Source: Desulfovibrio sp. (lineage in GTDB: Bacteria > Desulfobacterota > Desulfovibrionia > Desulfovibrionales > Desulfovibrionaceae). From it: DNA of 64,000 nucleotides. The stretch covers positions 185,097 to 249,096 of the forward strand of contig NZ_JAHZCJ010000005.1 in assembly GCF_019422935.1 (NCBI RefSeq), read 5' to 3'. Position 1 is the first letter of the stretch, and the number at the start of each line of letters is the position of its first letter. Both the position numbers and the translations under genes were made by a program. A model generated the notes under the pieces. The model was not told the DNA's origin. It made no database searches and saw only the letters and a list, made by a program, of their open reading frames with translations. Below, piece after piece: positions 44,353-53,792 of the stretch.

Positions 44353-45489
44353 ATGAACGAAAGCCAACACCCCGTACCGCCTGAAACACCGCCAAGCGCC
44401 GCTCCTGTGGAAGGTGCCGTTCCCGCTGCCGCGGTTGTCCTGCCCTGGTATCGCCGCCCTCTTTTCTGGGGTGTGCTGTTGTTTCTGGGGCTTTTGCTGC
44501 TGGCCGCATGGCTGTTCTGGAAAGAATGGCAGCAGGCCGAGGCTTCCAAGGCTGCCGTTGCCGCTCAAACGGAGCAGTGGCGCGAGCACAACGCGGCGCT
44601 TGAAACATTCATGCAGCAATTGCGCGCCCTGCTTGCCAAGGAGCCTTGCGAAGTAAAGCAGGGACTTGGACTCATCAGCCCGCCTGCGGGTGTCATGTGG
44701 CCTCCTTTGGGTTCAGGCTCTGGCGCTGTGAATCCAGGCTCTGCCCGCGCGGATGCAGCCACCCTGCCGCCCACGGCAGACGCCAAAACGCAGGTGCCGC
44801 ACGCGCCCATGCAACAGCAGACGCCCAAGAATGTTTCCGAGCTGATGGAACAGGGCACAGTGCTTGTGCTTGCTATGCGGGAAGAGGGCCTTTCCATGGG
44901 GTCCGGCTTTTTTGTGGCCCCGGGCTACGTGGTTACCAATGCCCATGTGGTGGGTAACGCCACTCAGGCGGTCGTTGTGAACAAAGCCCTGGGCAGACCC
45001 TTTGAGGCAAGCGTACGTCAGGTAACCCACGACAACGGGCAGGATTTTGCCGTGCTTGGCGTTAACGGCGCTTCTGGTGTTGTGCCGCTCAAGTTCGCGC
45101 CGGGCGTGAGCCGGACCGAACGCGTGAGCGCGTGGGGCTTCCCCGGCGCCGTCACCACTGACGATCCCAAATTTGCGGCCCTGCTCAAGGGCGATGAAGC
45201 CGCTGCGCCCGAAGTGGTGTATACCGAGGGCGTTGTGAGCGTTATTCTTGAGCGCAAGCCGCCGCTTATTGTGCACACGGCCACAGTTTCGCAGGGCAAC
45301 AGCGGCGGGCCGCTTGTCAACGACAAGGGCGATGTGGTGGGCATCAACACCTTTATCAAATTGGACGATGCTTCCTACAGGCAATCCAGTCTCGCCATTG
45401 TCAGCACAAGCCTGGCAGCGTTTTTACGCTCGGCGGGCGTTCCCGTCACCATGGCCCAGAGCAGTGAATCCGCCGGAGGCAAGCCATGA
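44353..45489 (+). CDS. Membrane-anchored trypsin-like serine protease
   Basis: A 378-residue protein: proline-rich cytoplasmic N-terminus, one membrane helix (about 37-54, FWGVLLFLGLLLLAAWLFW), a helical periplasmic stalk and a trypsin-like protease domain. The triad is visible: His198 in TNAHVVG, Asp231 in QDFAVLG and Ser317 in QGNSGGPLV. There is no PDZ domain, unlike DegP/HtrA. The fold and context suggest a signalling or processing protease acting in the periplasm. Its stop overlaps the next gene (ATGA). First gene of the srf-like cluster. Confidence 0.9.
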   Translation: MNESQHPVPPETPPSAAPVEGAVPAAAVVLPWYRRPLFWGVLLFLGLLLLAAWLFWKEWQQAEASKAAVAAQTEQWREHNAALETFMQQLRALLAKEPCEVKQGLGLISPPAGVMWPPLGSGSGAVNPGSARADAATLPPTADAKTQVPHAPMQQQTPKNVSELMEQGTVLVLAMREEGLSMGSGFFVAPGYVVTNAHVVGNATQAVVVNKALGRPFEASVRQVTHDNGQDFAVLGVNGASGVVPLKFAPGVSRTERVSAWGFPGAVTTDDPKFAALLKGDEAAAPEVVYTEGVVSVILERKPPLIVHTATVSQGNSGGPLVNDKGDVVGINTFIKLDDASYRQSSLAIVSTSLAAFLRSAGVPVTMAQSSESAGGKP

Positions 45490-46847
45490 GTACCCGCATT
45501 GCGGTCAGTCTGCGCGGTCAGATGCGCGCGCTTGCCAGCCAGGGCATATTTGCCACCGACTGCTATGAACAGTTGAAATCCATCCTGCTGCAAAAGCTCG
45601 GGCCGGATCATGCCGCCCTGCTCGCCGAGCCGCAACACAATGCCGAGGGCAACAGCGTTGACTGGTATGCCGAAGGCAATGGCCCGGCGGTTCCTCTTGC
45701 GGAACTTTCGGAGCAGGATGCGCAGGCCCTGCGCGCCCGTGCGGGCACGTTGGCCTCTGATATTGCCGGATTGTCCAGCGACCTCACTGCAGACGCACAG
45801 GCGCGGCAGGCCCTTTCGGGCCAGTTGCTGCGGCTTGCCCTGCAACACCCGGCGGATGAAGACATCTGGTCTGTGGATGGCCGCCCCGTTCTCATTAACT
45901 GGGGCTTTGCCCCCGGCAGCGTGGGCGCGCAACCGCAGGACCTCACCCGGCTTGGCGGCGTGCTGCCGCCTCCCCCGCCGCCTGCGCCTGTAGCCGCTGT
46001 TCCCGTGGCTGTACCGCCGCGCAGCGGGTGCCTGCCGTGGCTGCTGCCGCTCCTGCTCTTGCTGCTTCTGCTCTGGCTTTTGGGCGCGGCGCTGGGGCTT
46101 TTGCCTTCTCCCCTGCCTTCGGGCTGCATGCCCGTTGACCGCAGCGCTATGGAGGCCGAAAAACAGAAGGCCGCCGCCAACGAAGATCAGCTTGCCCTCC
46201 TGTGGCGTCAGTTGCAGGAGCGTGCGGCCCTGTGCAAGCCTGTTGCACCTCCGGTAACGCCAACGCCCCCCAAGGTTGAGGAAAAGAAGGAAGAACCCAA
46301 GCCCGACCCGGAAGTGGTGGAACCCTTCCTTGGCGAAACGCCTGTGGAGCCGCCCAAGGTGGCGGAAGCTCCCAAGCCCAAGCCGAAGCCTGAACCAAAA
46401 CAGGAGCCAAAGCCCCTGCCCAAGGAAGAACCCAAGCAGCAGGAGCCGCCCAAGCCCGCGCCCAAGAAGAATGACAACCTTGCCATTCCTGAAGACGCGG
46501 CCAAAAAGAACGATCTGAGCTTCCTTGAAGGTTGCTGGACAAGCGAAACCGGCCTGTATTCGCACCCCTCCAACGAACCGATCATTGCAGAATACTGCTT
46601 TGACAAGAGCGGCAAGGGACGCCGTCTTGTGCGCGAGCGCAATGGTCAGGTGTGCAGTGGTTCGGCTTCGGCGCGTTTTCAGGGCAACCAGTTGCAGTTT
46701 GATTCCAGTCAGGCCCGTTGCCCGCGTGGCGGCACCTATGTTCCGCAAAAGGTTGAATGTACCGGACAGGAAAACACCACCCAGTGCAAGGGCAGAGAGC
46801 TTGGCGGGGCCAATCTCAAGTGGGATGCCCGTTTCAAAAGGAAATAA
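45486..46847 (+). CDS. srfA: SrfA-family membrane protein
   Basis: A 453-residue protein by position and similarity equivalent to SrfA of the enterobacterial srfABC locus. An N-terminal domain of about 160 residues is followed by a proline tract, one membrane helix (about 182-203, leucine-rich), and a helix. Then comes a long Lys-Pro-Glu-rich spacer of about 100 residues resembling the TonB periplasmic spacer. The C-terminal domain has six cysteines (FLEGCWTSETG to GQENTTQCKG) and may be disulfide-bonded in the periplasm. It overlaps the protease and srfB genes at both ends. Naming rests partly on linkage to srfB and srfC. Confidence 0.72.
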   Translation: MSTRIAVSLRGQMRALASQGIFATDCYEQLKSILLQKLGPDHAALLAEPQHNAEGNSVDWYAEGNGPAVPLAELSEQDAQALRARAGTLASDIAGLSSDLTADAQARQALSGQLLRLALQHPADEDIWSVDGRPVLINWGFAPGSVGAQPQDLTRLGGVLPPPPPPAPVAAVPVAVPPRSGCLPWLLPLLLLLLLLWLLGAALGLLPSPLPSGCMPVDRSAMEAEKQKAAANEDQLALLWRQLQERAALCKPVAPPVTPTPPKVEEKKEEPKPDPEVVEPFLGETPVEPPKVAEAPKPKPKPEPKQEPKPLPKEEPKQQEPPKPAPKKNDNLAIPEDAAKKNDLSFLEGCWTSETGLYSHPSNEPIIAEYCFDKSGKGRRLVRERNGQVCSGSASARFQGNQLQFDSSQARCPRGGTYVPQKVECTGQENTTQCKGRELGGANLKWDARFKRK

Positions 46848-49800
46848 TGATGGATGTCATACCCCGTTACCTTTCGCCGGTCAGCATTATTCCCGGCGGC
46901 TGCCCGCAGTTTCTTGATTTCTCCATGCCCGAAGATGCCGTCAAAAGACTGCGGCGGTATTTTCGCGAAGAAAAAAAGAAAGAATCCGACGAGCAGACGC
47001 GTTACACCCACTATCTGCGCTGCCTGACAGAAACGGAAAACGGCTTTATCGACCAGTTGAGCGGCCTGCCCTGCGATGAGGACTACAGCATCGAAGCCCG
47101 GCGCGCGCTGGATGCCTGGGAAGGCCACTGGCTGCCCATTCCCTTTTTGCGCACGCTCGACCAGCCCTGGCCGGACGGCGGCAAGCGCTTTGAATGCGGC
47201 CCCTCCAACTGGGCGAGGGCGCGGGTTATGCGGTCAGAAAGACACCCCGGTCAGCTCCGCGTGGTGCTCATGTTTGACACCAATGTGGAAGACCGCCCCG
47301 CTCAGGGCGAGCAGTACCATGCGCTTTCTCCGCAGGATGTGACGGCCCACGGGCATTTTATGCTGGCCCACCTTGTGCGCGACAATTCGTGGTTTCTCAA
47401 CGCGGCCTGGGTGGATGAATGGCTCAACGGCCTCTATGATGCGTGGAAGCAGTCACAGCACCGTGGACGCGGCGCATGGCACGATGGCTACCCCTACGTG
47501 CTGGAGCATCTGGCCTCCTACCTCACATGGCTTGACGTGGTGCGCCTTGCGCTCAACGATCTGGCGGCTCAGGTCATCAATCCTGACCGCGACACCCCTG
47601 TGGATGTGGATCTTGTGCTGGATATCGGCAATTCGCGCACCACGGGCATCTTGGTGGAAACCCTGCCCCAACGCATCACCAATCTCAACGACAGTTACCT
47701 GCTTGAACTGCGCGATCTGAGCCAGCCGGAACACATCTATTCCGACCCCTTTGAAACGCGTGTGGAATTTGTGGATGCGGCCTTTGGCAACGATGCGCTT
47801 TCGCGCCGTTCGGGCCGCCAGACTCCGGCCTTTGCCTGGCCTTCTGCCGTGCGCATCGGGCCGGAAGCCGCCCGCCTTGCCACGCAGGCCGTGTGCGCAG
47901 AGGGCACGACAGGCATGTCCAGCCCCAAGCGCTACCTGTGGGACGAACGCCCCTGGCAACAGAGCTGGCGCTACAACACTGGCGGCAAATCCGAGCCCAT
48001 GGTCAGCCGAGGGCTGTTTCCGCGCCAGTTGAACCCGCAGGGTACGCCGCTTTCGTGCTTTGACGACCCCATGTTCAAAAAAAGCCCGGCCCTGCAAAAG
48101 CAGCAGCCTGAGCCGATTTTTGAATCACTGTTTACGCGCTCATCGCTCATGCTCTTCATGCTGGGCGAAATTCTGACTCAGGCCCTTGTGACCATCAATT
48201 CGCCAGCCACACGCGCCCGCCGTGAGCTGCCCAACCTGCCCCGCAGGCTCAGAAGGCTCATCTTTACGGTGCCTACGGCCATGCCCGTTGCGGAAAAACG
48301 TATTTTCCGCCGCTGGGTCACGTGGGCCGTGCGCGTGGTGTGGGACGCCCTTGGCTGGAGCCAGTGGTACGCCCCGCGGCTACAGACCCGCACCCTCACG
48401 GGCGATTACCGCCAAAGCCCGCAGGTGCGCTGCGACTGGGACGAAGCCAGTTGCTCGCAGCTTGTACTGCTCTACAACGAACTTGCGGTCAAACAGCACG
48501 GCGACGCGCACCATCTGTTTCGCCTCATGGGCAAGCCGCGCGAGGCCTGCGGCAACCATCCGTGCATTCGCATGGCTTCCATTGATATTGGCGGCGGCAC
48601 AACCGACCTTTCCATCACCACCTTCGAGCTTGCCAGCGGCGAGGGCGACACCGCGCGCATCAAGCCGCATACGGAATTCAGGGACGGCTTCAACATTGCG
48701 GGCGATGAAGTACTTCGCGAGGTTGTGGCCAACCATGTGATCCCGGCCATTGGTCAGGCGCTGACGCGCGAGGGCCTTGCAGAACCGCGTTCTCTGCTGG
48801 GGCAGCTTTTTGGGCGCGACTCCATCGGCATGTCGCAGGAAGACCGCAATACAAGGGTGCGGCTGGTGCGGCAGATTGCCGTGCCCGTTGCCCTGGGGCT
48901 GCTGGCAACCTGCGAAAATCCCGACCTGCGCGGCAGCGTTTTTAATTGCACGCTGGGCGACTTTTTTGAGCCTGACCCTGTGGGCAGCGGAGAAACGGCT
49001 GATGCTGCGGCAGATACGGCGGCGGACGCCGCACCATCTGCGGCAAAGCCCGCAGCGGATTCGCCCCGGTTCAGCCCGGCAGCACTTGCGCCACGGCCTC
49101 AGCCTGCAACACTGCGGGATGTTAAGGCAATGGTGCGGCGCTCCGCATCCTTCATCCAGAACTTTAACATCCTTGATGTGCCCATCAGCGTCAATCAGGC
49201 CGCTGTGGAAGAAACCATCCGCAGCACGCTTGGCTCAACGCTTTCCGCCCTGTGCGAAGTGGTGCACATGTACGATTGCGATGTGCTGCTGCTCACCGGG
49301 CGGCCCAGTTCGTGGAACGGCGTTATCGCCACAGTGCTCGCCAAGCTGCCCGTGCCGCCAGACAGGATCATTCCCATGCGGCGCTATCACGCTGGCTCGT
49401 GGTATCCCTTTGCCGATGCGCAGGGCCGCATTACCGACCCCAAAACCACGGTTGTGGTGGGGGCCATCCTCTGCGCGCTTGCCGATGGGCATCTTGAAGG
49501 TTTCTCCTTTGATTCCGGCGCGCTCAAGCTTACATCTACCGCCCGTTATATCGGCGAGATGGATATCAACAGCCAGCTCAAGCGCCCCAAGGTCTGGTTT
49601 ACCGTGGATGTGGAGAGCAAGGACGGCACGGACAAAACCCGCGCCGTGGCCTTCAGCGGGCCGCTTTCCATAGGCTACAGACAACTGGATGCCGAGCGCT
49701 GGCCCACCACGCGCTACCATCTGCTGACCTTTGCCACGGAGGAAGCCCGCTCCCGCGCTTCGGGCCGACTGCCCTATAGGGTTGAGGTCAGCCTGAGCGT

Positions 49801-49999
49801 TGCCGATGCCCTGGATGAGGAAGATATCCGCAGCGAGACGGACAAGGATCGCCGTAGCGAGGGCGAGTTCCGCATTGATTCCATCGTGGATTGCCAGGAG
49901 CGCAGCGTTGACCGCCGCGATCTTGAAATCCGCCTGCAAACCCTGAAACTGGACGAAGGCTACTGGCTGGATACGGGCATTGTCACCGACGCCGGATAA
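46847..49999 (+). CDS. srfB: SrfB-like actin/Hsp70-fold ATPase
   Basis: A 1050-residue cytoplasmic protein of the SrfB family, named from a Salmonella SsrB-regulated locus. Two phosphate-binding loops of the actin/Hsp70/hexokinase fold are visible: DIGNSRTTG at 259-267 and DIGGGTTD at 580-587, with a candidate adenosine motif LLLTGRPSSW near 816. An Ala/Asp/Pro-rich insertion lies near residue 725. There is no membrane segment. It probably binds and hydrolyses ATP and could act as a chaperone-like or scaffold protein. The start codon overlaps the srfA stop codon; AAGGA lies upstream. Confidence 0.88.
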   Translation: MMDVIPRYLSPVSIIPGGCPQFLDFSMPEDAVKRLRRYFREEKKKESDEQTRYTHYLRCLTETENGFIDQLSGLPCDEDYSIEARRALDAWEGHWLPIPFLRTLDQPWPDGGKRFECGPSNWARARVMRSERHPGQLRVVLMFDTNVEDRPAQGEQYHALSPQDVTAHGHFMLAHLVRDNSWFLNAAWVDEWLNGLYDAWKQSQHRGRGAWHDGYPYVLEHLASYLTWLDVVRLALNDLAAQVINPDRDTPVDVDLVLDIGNSRTTGILVETLPQRITNLNDSYLLELRDLSQPEHIYSDPFETRVEFVDAAFGNDALSRRSGRQTPAFAWPSAVRIGPEAARLATQAVCAEGTTGMSSPKRYLWDERPWQQSWRYNTGGKSEPMVSRGLFPRQLNPQGTPLSCFDDPMFKKSPALQKQQPEPIFESLFTRSSLMLFMLGEILTQALVTINSPATRARRELPNLPRRLRRLIFTVPTAMPVAEKRIFRRWVTWAVRVVWDALGWSQWYAPRLQTRTLTGDYRQSPQVRCDWDEASCSQLVLLYNELAVKQHGDAHHLFRLMGKPREACGNHPCIRMASIDIGGGTTDLSITTFELASGEGDTARIKPHTEFRDGFNIAGDEVLREVVANHVIPAIGQALTREGLAEPRSLLGQLFGRDSIGMSQEDRNTRVRLVRQIAVPVALGLLATCENPDLRGSVFNCTLGDFFEPDPVGSGETADAAADTAADAAPSAAKPAADSPRFSPAALAPRPQPATLRDVKAMVRRSASFIQNFNILDVPISVNQAAVEETIRSTLGSTLSALCEVVHMYDCDVLLLTGRPSSWNGVIATVLAKLPVPPDRIIPMRRYHAGSWYPFADAQGRITDPKTTVVVGAILCALADGHLEGFSFDSGALKLTSTARYIGEMDINSQLKRPKVWFTVDVESKDGTDKTRAVAFSGPLSIGYRQLDAERWPTTRYHLLTFATEEARSRASGRLPYRVEVSLSVADALDEEDIRSETDKDRRSEGEFRIDSIVDCQERSVDRRDLEIRLQTLKLDEGYWLDTGIVTDAG

Positions 50000-50011
50000 T
50001 TGAGGATGGTT

Positions 50012-52636
50012 ATGCAGCAGCAGGATATGGATTTAGCGCGGCACTGCCGCGAACTGGCGGAAACTTCCCGTTCCGCAGGGGCATGGCTTCAGGACAATGC
50101 CGAACTTGTGGGCAATGAACGCGCAGCCCTGCAAAAGGATCTGCGCCATGCGGCCCGCTTTTTCGGCAAGTGCGAGCAGGCGGCCCGCCGCAAGATGTGC
50201 GTGGGCGTGTTTGGCCCCAGCCAGTCGGGCAAGTCCTACCTTATCTCGGCCCTTGCCAGCGATGCGGACAAGGTGCTTCTGGCCGATTTTTGCGGTCAGA
50301 CCTTCAACTTCATCAAGGATATCAACCCAGAGGGCGGCAAGGAATCCACGGGGCTGGTTACGCGTTTTACCACCACGCCGCCCGAGGGCGTTACCGAGGC
50401 CTACCCCATCCGCCTGCGTCTGCTTTCGGAAACTGACGTGGCCCGTGTGCTCGCCAATACGTACTATGCGGACTGCGACCACAAAGACGCACCCAATGCC
50501 GAGGCTCTCGCCAAGGAGCTGGAGAGCCTGCAGGGCCGCGCCCAGTCTGCGCCCGTACCCGGCGGCATGAACGTGGACGATGTGGAAGAATTGCGCGATT
50601 ATGTGAACAAAAACTTCATTTCGCGCCCCAGAGTGCAGATGCTCCAAAACGGCTACTGGGTGCGGGCCATGGAACTGGCCCCCCGTCTGGAGCTGGAAGA
50701 CCGCGCCCGTCTTGTGGGCCTGATATGGGACAGTGTGCCGGAATTTCAGGCAGTGTATATTCAGCTTGGCGCGGCCCTGCGTCAGCTTGGCAACGCTGCC
50801 GAGGCATGTTGCGCCATTGACGCGCTCATACCCCGCAGCAACAGCATTATTGACGTGGCGCGATTGCAGGGCCTCAACGAGCCACCTACGGACATGCTGA
50901 CCCTTGTGGGCGCGGAGGGCCGCAAGGCTGACCTGCCCCGCGCGCTGGTGACGGCCCTTACGGCCGAAATCACCATCTACATGCGTGAAAAGCCGGACGA
51001 TTTTTTTGACCACACCGACCTGCTGGACTTTCCCGGATACCGCGCGCGCTACAAATTCAGCGATCTGCGCGCCGCGCTGGACAGCCGCAAGGACATGCTC
51101 AAGGAACTCTTTTTGCGCGGCAAGGTGGCCTATCTTTTTGAGCGCTACCGAGAAGAAAAAGAGCTCACCAGCATGCTGCTCTGCATCGGACCCAGCACCC
51201 AGGAGGTGCAGGATCTGCCGCAGGCCGTGTATGAATGGATATGCTCCACCCACGGCGAAACGCCGGAAATGCGCGCCAGCAAAGCGCCAGCGCTCTTTTT
51301 TGTGCTCACCAAGATGGACATGGAGTTTGAAAAAAAGGCCGGATCGCCCTCAGTGGAAACCCGCTGGACAACCCGGCTGGAATCCTCGCTGGTGAACTTT
51401 TTCGGTCAGGTGCACGACTGGCCGCAAAACTGGGACGGCACGCACCCCTTCAATAATGTCTTTTTGCTGCGCAATCCCAACTTCTTGTGCGAAGCCATTT
51501 TCGATTACGACGACAGGCGTGAAACCGGCATCCGGCAGGAACAACAGGCCTTTGTGGAAGAAGTGCGTCAGTCCTTCATGCAATCGCCACTGGTGCAGAA
51601 GCATGTGGCTGACCCGGAACGGGCCTGGCAGGCGGCCATGACGCTCAACGACGGCGGCGTTGGCCTGCTGCGCCAGAGCCTGCGGCCCCTGTGTAATCCA
51701 GAACTCAAGCGGCAGCAGATCAGCGGCAGCCTTGCCGAAAAATGCGAGCGTCTGCGCACCGGGCTTGCGCCCTTCTACCGCACGGACGACAGGGAAGAAC
51801 TGCGCAGGCAAAAGGAGCAGCTCTCCCGTCTGTTGGTTTCGCAGATGGCCAAGGTTGCGGAAAAGCAGCTCTTCGGCGAATTTTTGCGCCGCCTTCAGGT
51901 GCGCGATTTTGACCTCTACGAAATCTGCCTCAACGCCCGCCAAAGCCCGGATGAAGGCCAGGCCGCCGCGCCAGCTCAGGTTGTGGGCGCGCGTGTTTCC
52001 GCCAACGACATTCTGGGCGACATCTTTGGCGACGACGCTCCTGTGTCCGCGCCAGCGGCAGACGCCGCCGATGCGGAAGCCAAAGACAGCGCCCAGGTCT
52101 TTGCCGGAATGGTCATGGACCACTGGACAGGGCGGCTGCGCGACCTCTGCAACGATGTGGAAGTCAGGGGCCAGCTTGGCCTGCCCGCCAAGGAACTTGA
52201 CCAGTTCTGCCATGAGCTTGTGCAGGCCGCAGCGCGCTGCAAGCTGCGCGAAAATCTGGAGGCGGAGCTGCGCCGTTCTTCGGCATTCAGCAACATGGCC
52301 CGCGAGCGCCTCATGTGGAAGCAGGTGAGCCTTGCTGCGGACGCCATCAACGCCTTTGTGGACTGGTGGGGCTTTGACCCACGCTTCAAGGATCAGACGC
52401 GGCGTACCGTTGTTTTTGGCGGCAAAAGCGTGCCCCTGTTTAACCCACCGCAGGAAATCAAAGGGGAACCCCGCATCGGCGAGGAAGAATCGCCCTATGA
52501 CCGCCTGTGGTATACCGACTGGCTGCGCGCCATGGCATACAGCGTTATGGCCAATGTGGATTTTGACGGTCAGCAGAGCGTCAACCCTGAACAGAACAAC
52601 CGCCTGCGCGAACTTTTGCAGGCCTTCAAAGGATAA
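50012..52636 (+). CDS. srfC: SrfC-like dynamin-type GTPase
   Basis: An 874-residue protein of the SrfC family. It has a P-loop GPSQSGKS at 68-75, a G3-like DFPG at 339-342 and a G4-like TKMD at 433-436. The 260-residue distance between G1 and G3 indicates a large insertion in the GTPase domain. Helical regions follow, as in dynamin-like proteins. No membrane helix is seen. GAGG six bases before the ATG decides the start at 50012. It follows srfB by 12 bases. Its presumed role is a GTP-driven mechanical or membrane-remodelling partner of SrfB; that is inference. Confidence 0.86.
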   Translation: MQQQDMDLARHCRELAETSRSAGAWLQDNAELVGNERAALQKDLRHAARFFGKCEQAARRKMCVGVFGPSQSGKSYLISALASDADKVLLADFCGQTFNFIKDINPEGGKESTGLVTRFTTTPPEGVTEAYPIRLRLLSETDVARVLANTYYADCDHKDAPNAEALAKELESLQGRAQSAPVPGGMNVDDVEELRDYVNKNFISRPRVQMLQNGYWVRAMELAPRLELEDRARLVGLIWDSVPEFQAVYIQLGAALRQLGNAAEACCAIDALIPRSNSIIDVARLQGLNEPPTDMLTLVGAEGRKADLPRALVTALTAEITIYMREKPDDFFDHTDLLDFPGYRARYKFSDLRAALDSRKDMLKELFLRGKVAYLFERYREEKELTSMLLCIGPSTQEVQDLPQAVYEWICSTHGETPEMRASKAPALFFVLTKMDMEFEKKAGSPSVETRWTTRLESSLVNFFGQVHDWPQNWDGTHPFNNVFLLRNPNFLCEAIFDYDDRRETGIRQEQQAFVEEVRQSFMQSPLVQKHVADPERAWQAAMTLNDGGVGLLRQSLRPLCNPELKRQQISGSLAEKCERLRTGLAPFYRTDDREELRRQKEQLSRLLVSQMAKVAEKQLFGEFLRRLQVRDFDLYEICLNARQSPDEGQAAAPAQVVGARVSANDILGDIFGDDAPVSAPAADAADAEAKDSAQVFAGMVMDHWTGRLRDLCNDVEVRGQLGLPAKELDQFCHELVQAAARCKLRENLEAELRRSSAFSNMARERLMWKQVSLAADAINAFVDWWGFDPRFKDQTRRTVVFGGKSVPLFNPPQEIKGEPRIGEEESPYDRLWYTDWLRAMAYSVMANVDFDGQQSVNPEQNNRLRELLQAFKG

Positions 52637-52639
52637 ACC

Positions 52640-53737
52640 ATGCGCGCCAGCATTTCAGCCGATACCGGGCGCGGCCCCGGTAACGGAATCATCGAGATAT
52701 TTGACGCAGGCGATGTGAGCGAACCCGGCTTTACACTGCTGCGGGCATCTGACGGCAAATGCCTTGGCCCCCGTGGCTGGCAGGAGAGCGAAACCCTGCT
52801 CACCCCCGATGCCTGGGATAATGACGGAGGCAGCCTGCGGCTGGCCGTTGGCCCTGCGGTGGTGGACGAGGTGGACAACCTCGATGCCTACCGTATCAGC
52901 CTGCGCGGCGTAGGCAGCTGCGCCCTTGCCGTAAAATCGCTCGTATATTCCAACATCGCGGGCGGGCATGGCATGGGCGCTGGCGCTCCGCAAACTCCCC
53001 CGCCTGTCGCGCCGCCCGCTCTCGAACCGGAGTCGGAACCAGTGCTGGAATCGCCGGAGCCGCCTCTGGCTTTTGAGGAGCCGCAAGCACCCCAGCAGCA
53101 GGAAGCTCCGCTCGAAATGGCAAGCAAGGAAGAAGGCAAATCCGGCGGCAAGGCCGGGCTTGTGCTCCTGCTTGTGCTTGCAGCCATTGCCGCAGGCGTT
53201 GCCGCGTGGTGGTTCCTGCTGCGCGAGCCGGAAAAAGCCCCCCTGCCCACGCCCCCTGAGCAGACGCAGAATGCGGACAAGCCCCAAAGCCCTGATCAGG
53301 CCCAGCCCAAGCCCGGAGACGCCGGACAGCAAGGGGCGGATGCCGCCAAGCAGCCGCTTTCCCCGTTGGCTTCCGCGCGGGAGCAGTTGCGCGGGCAGGC
53401 ACTGCCCGACGTGAGCCTTGCCATGGCAAAGCCCTTGCGCAAGGCCGACGCCAAGCCGGAAGAAAGCGACGCCGCATTTTTGCTGCTGGAAGATGCGGCG
53501 CAGAAAGGCGATGCCGAAGCCATGTTCCTTGTGGGTCAGTTTTACGACCCCGCCAGCACCCTGCCGCGCGGCAGCATCCCCGCCGACCTCACGCAGGCCA
53601 AGCGCTGGTACGATCAGGCCCTGCAAAAGGGCCAGCCTCAGGCCAAGGCGGCACTGGATACGCTGAAAGAACACGCCCGCGCTCTTGAGGCCAAGGGTGA
53701 TGCCGAGGCGCGCTCCCTGCTGCAAAACTGGCAATAA
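52640..53737 (+). CDS. Single-pass membrane protein with Sel1-like C-terminus
   Basis: A 365-residue protein. The N-terminal 105 residues form a cytoplasmic domain with beta-rich character, then a Pro/Glu-rich linker, one membrane helix (about 173-193, AGLVLLLVLAAIAAGVAAWWFLL) and another Pro/Gln/Asp linker. The tail (about 275-360) contains a Sel1/TPR-like unit: AQKGDAEAMFLVGQFYDP, then QAKRWYDQALQKGQPQAKAALDTL. Such repeats mediate protein contacts. AAAGGA precedes the ATG, 3 bases after srfC. In position and topology it mirrors SrfA and could link SrfC to periplasmic parts. Confidence 0.75.
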   Translation: MRASISADTGRGPGNGIIEIFDAGDVSEPGFTLLRASDGKCLGPRGWQESETLLTPDAWDNDGGSLRLAVGPAVVDEVDNLDAYRISLRGVGSCALAVKSLVYSNIAGGHGMGAGAPQTPPPVAPPALEPESEPVLESPEPPLAFEEPQAPQQQEAPLEMASKEEGKSGGKAGLVLLLVLAAIAAGVAAWWFLLREPEKAPLPTPPEQTQNADKPQSPDQAQPKPGDAGQQGADAAKQPLSPLASAREQLRGQALPDVSLAMAKPLRKADAKPEESDAAFLLLEDAAQKGDAEAMFLVGQFYDPASTLPRGSIPADLTQAKRWYDQALQKGQPQAKAALDTLKEHARALEAKGDAEARSLLQNWQ

Positions 53738-53792
53738 ACGCGGCCCCCGAGCAGTTTGACCTGGAATTGCTGTATTCCGCGAGGAGTTCACT

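Noticed and set aside
45375..46748. 457-residue minus-strand open frame opposite srfA
   Set aside because: It mirrors the proline/lysine-rich coding sequence of srfA, has low-complexity Arg/Gly/Leu content and would break the overlapping plus-strand operon.
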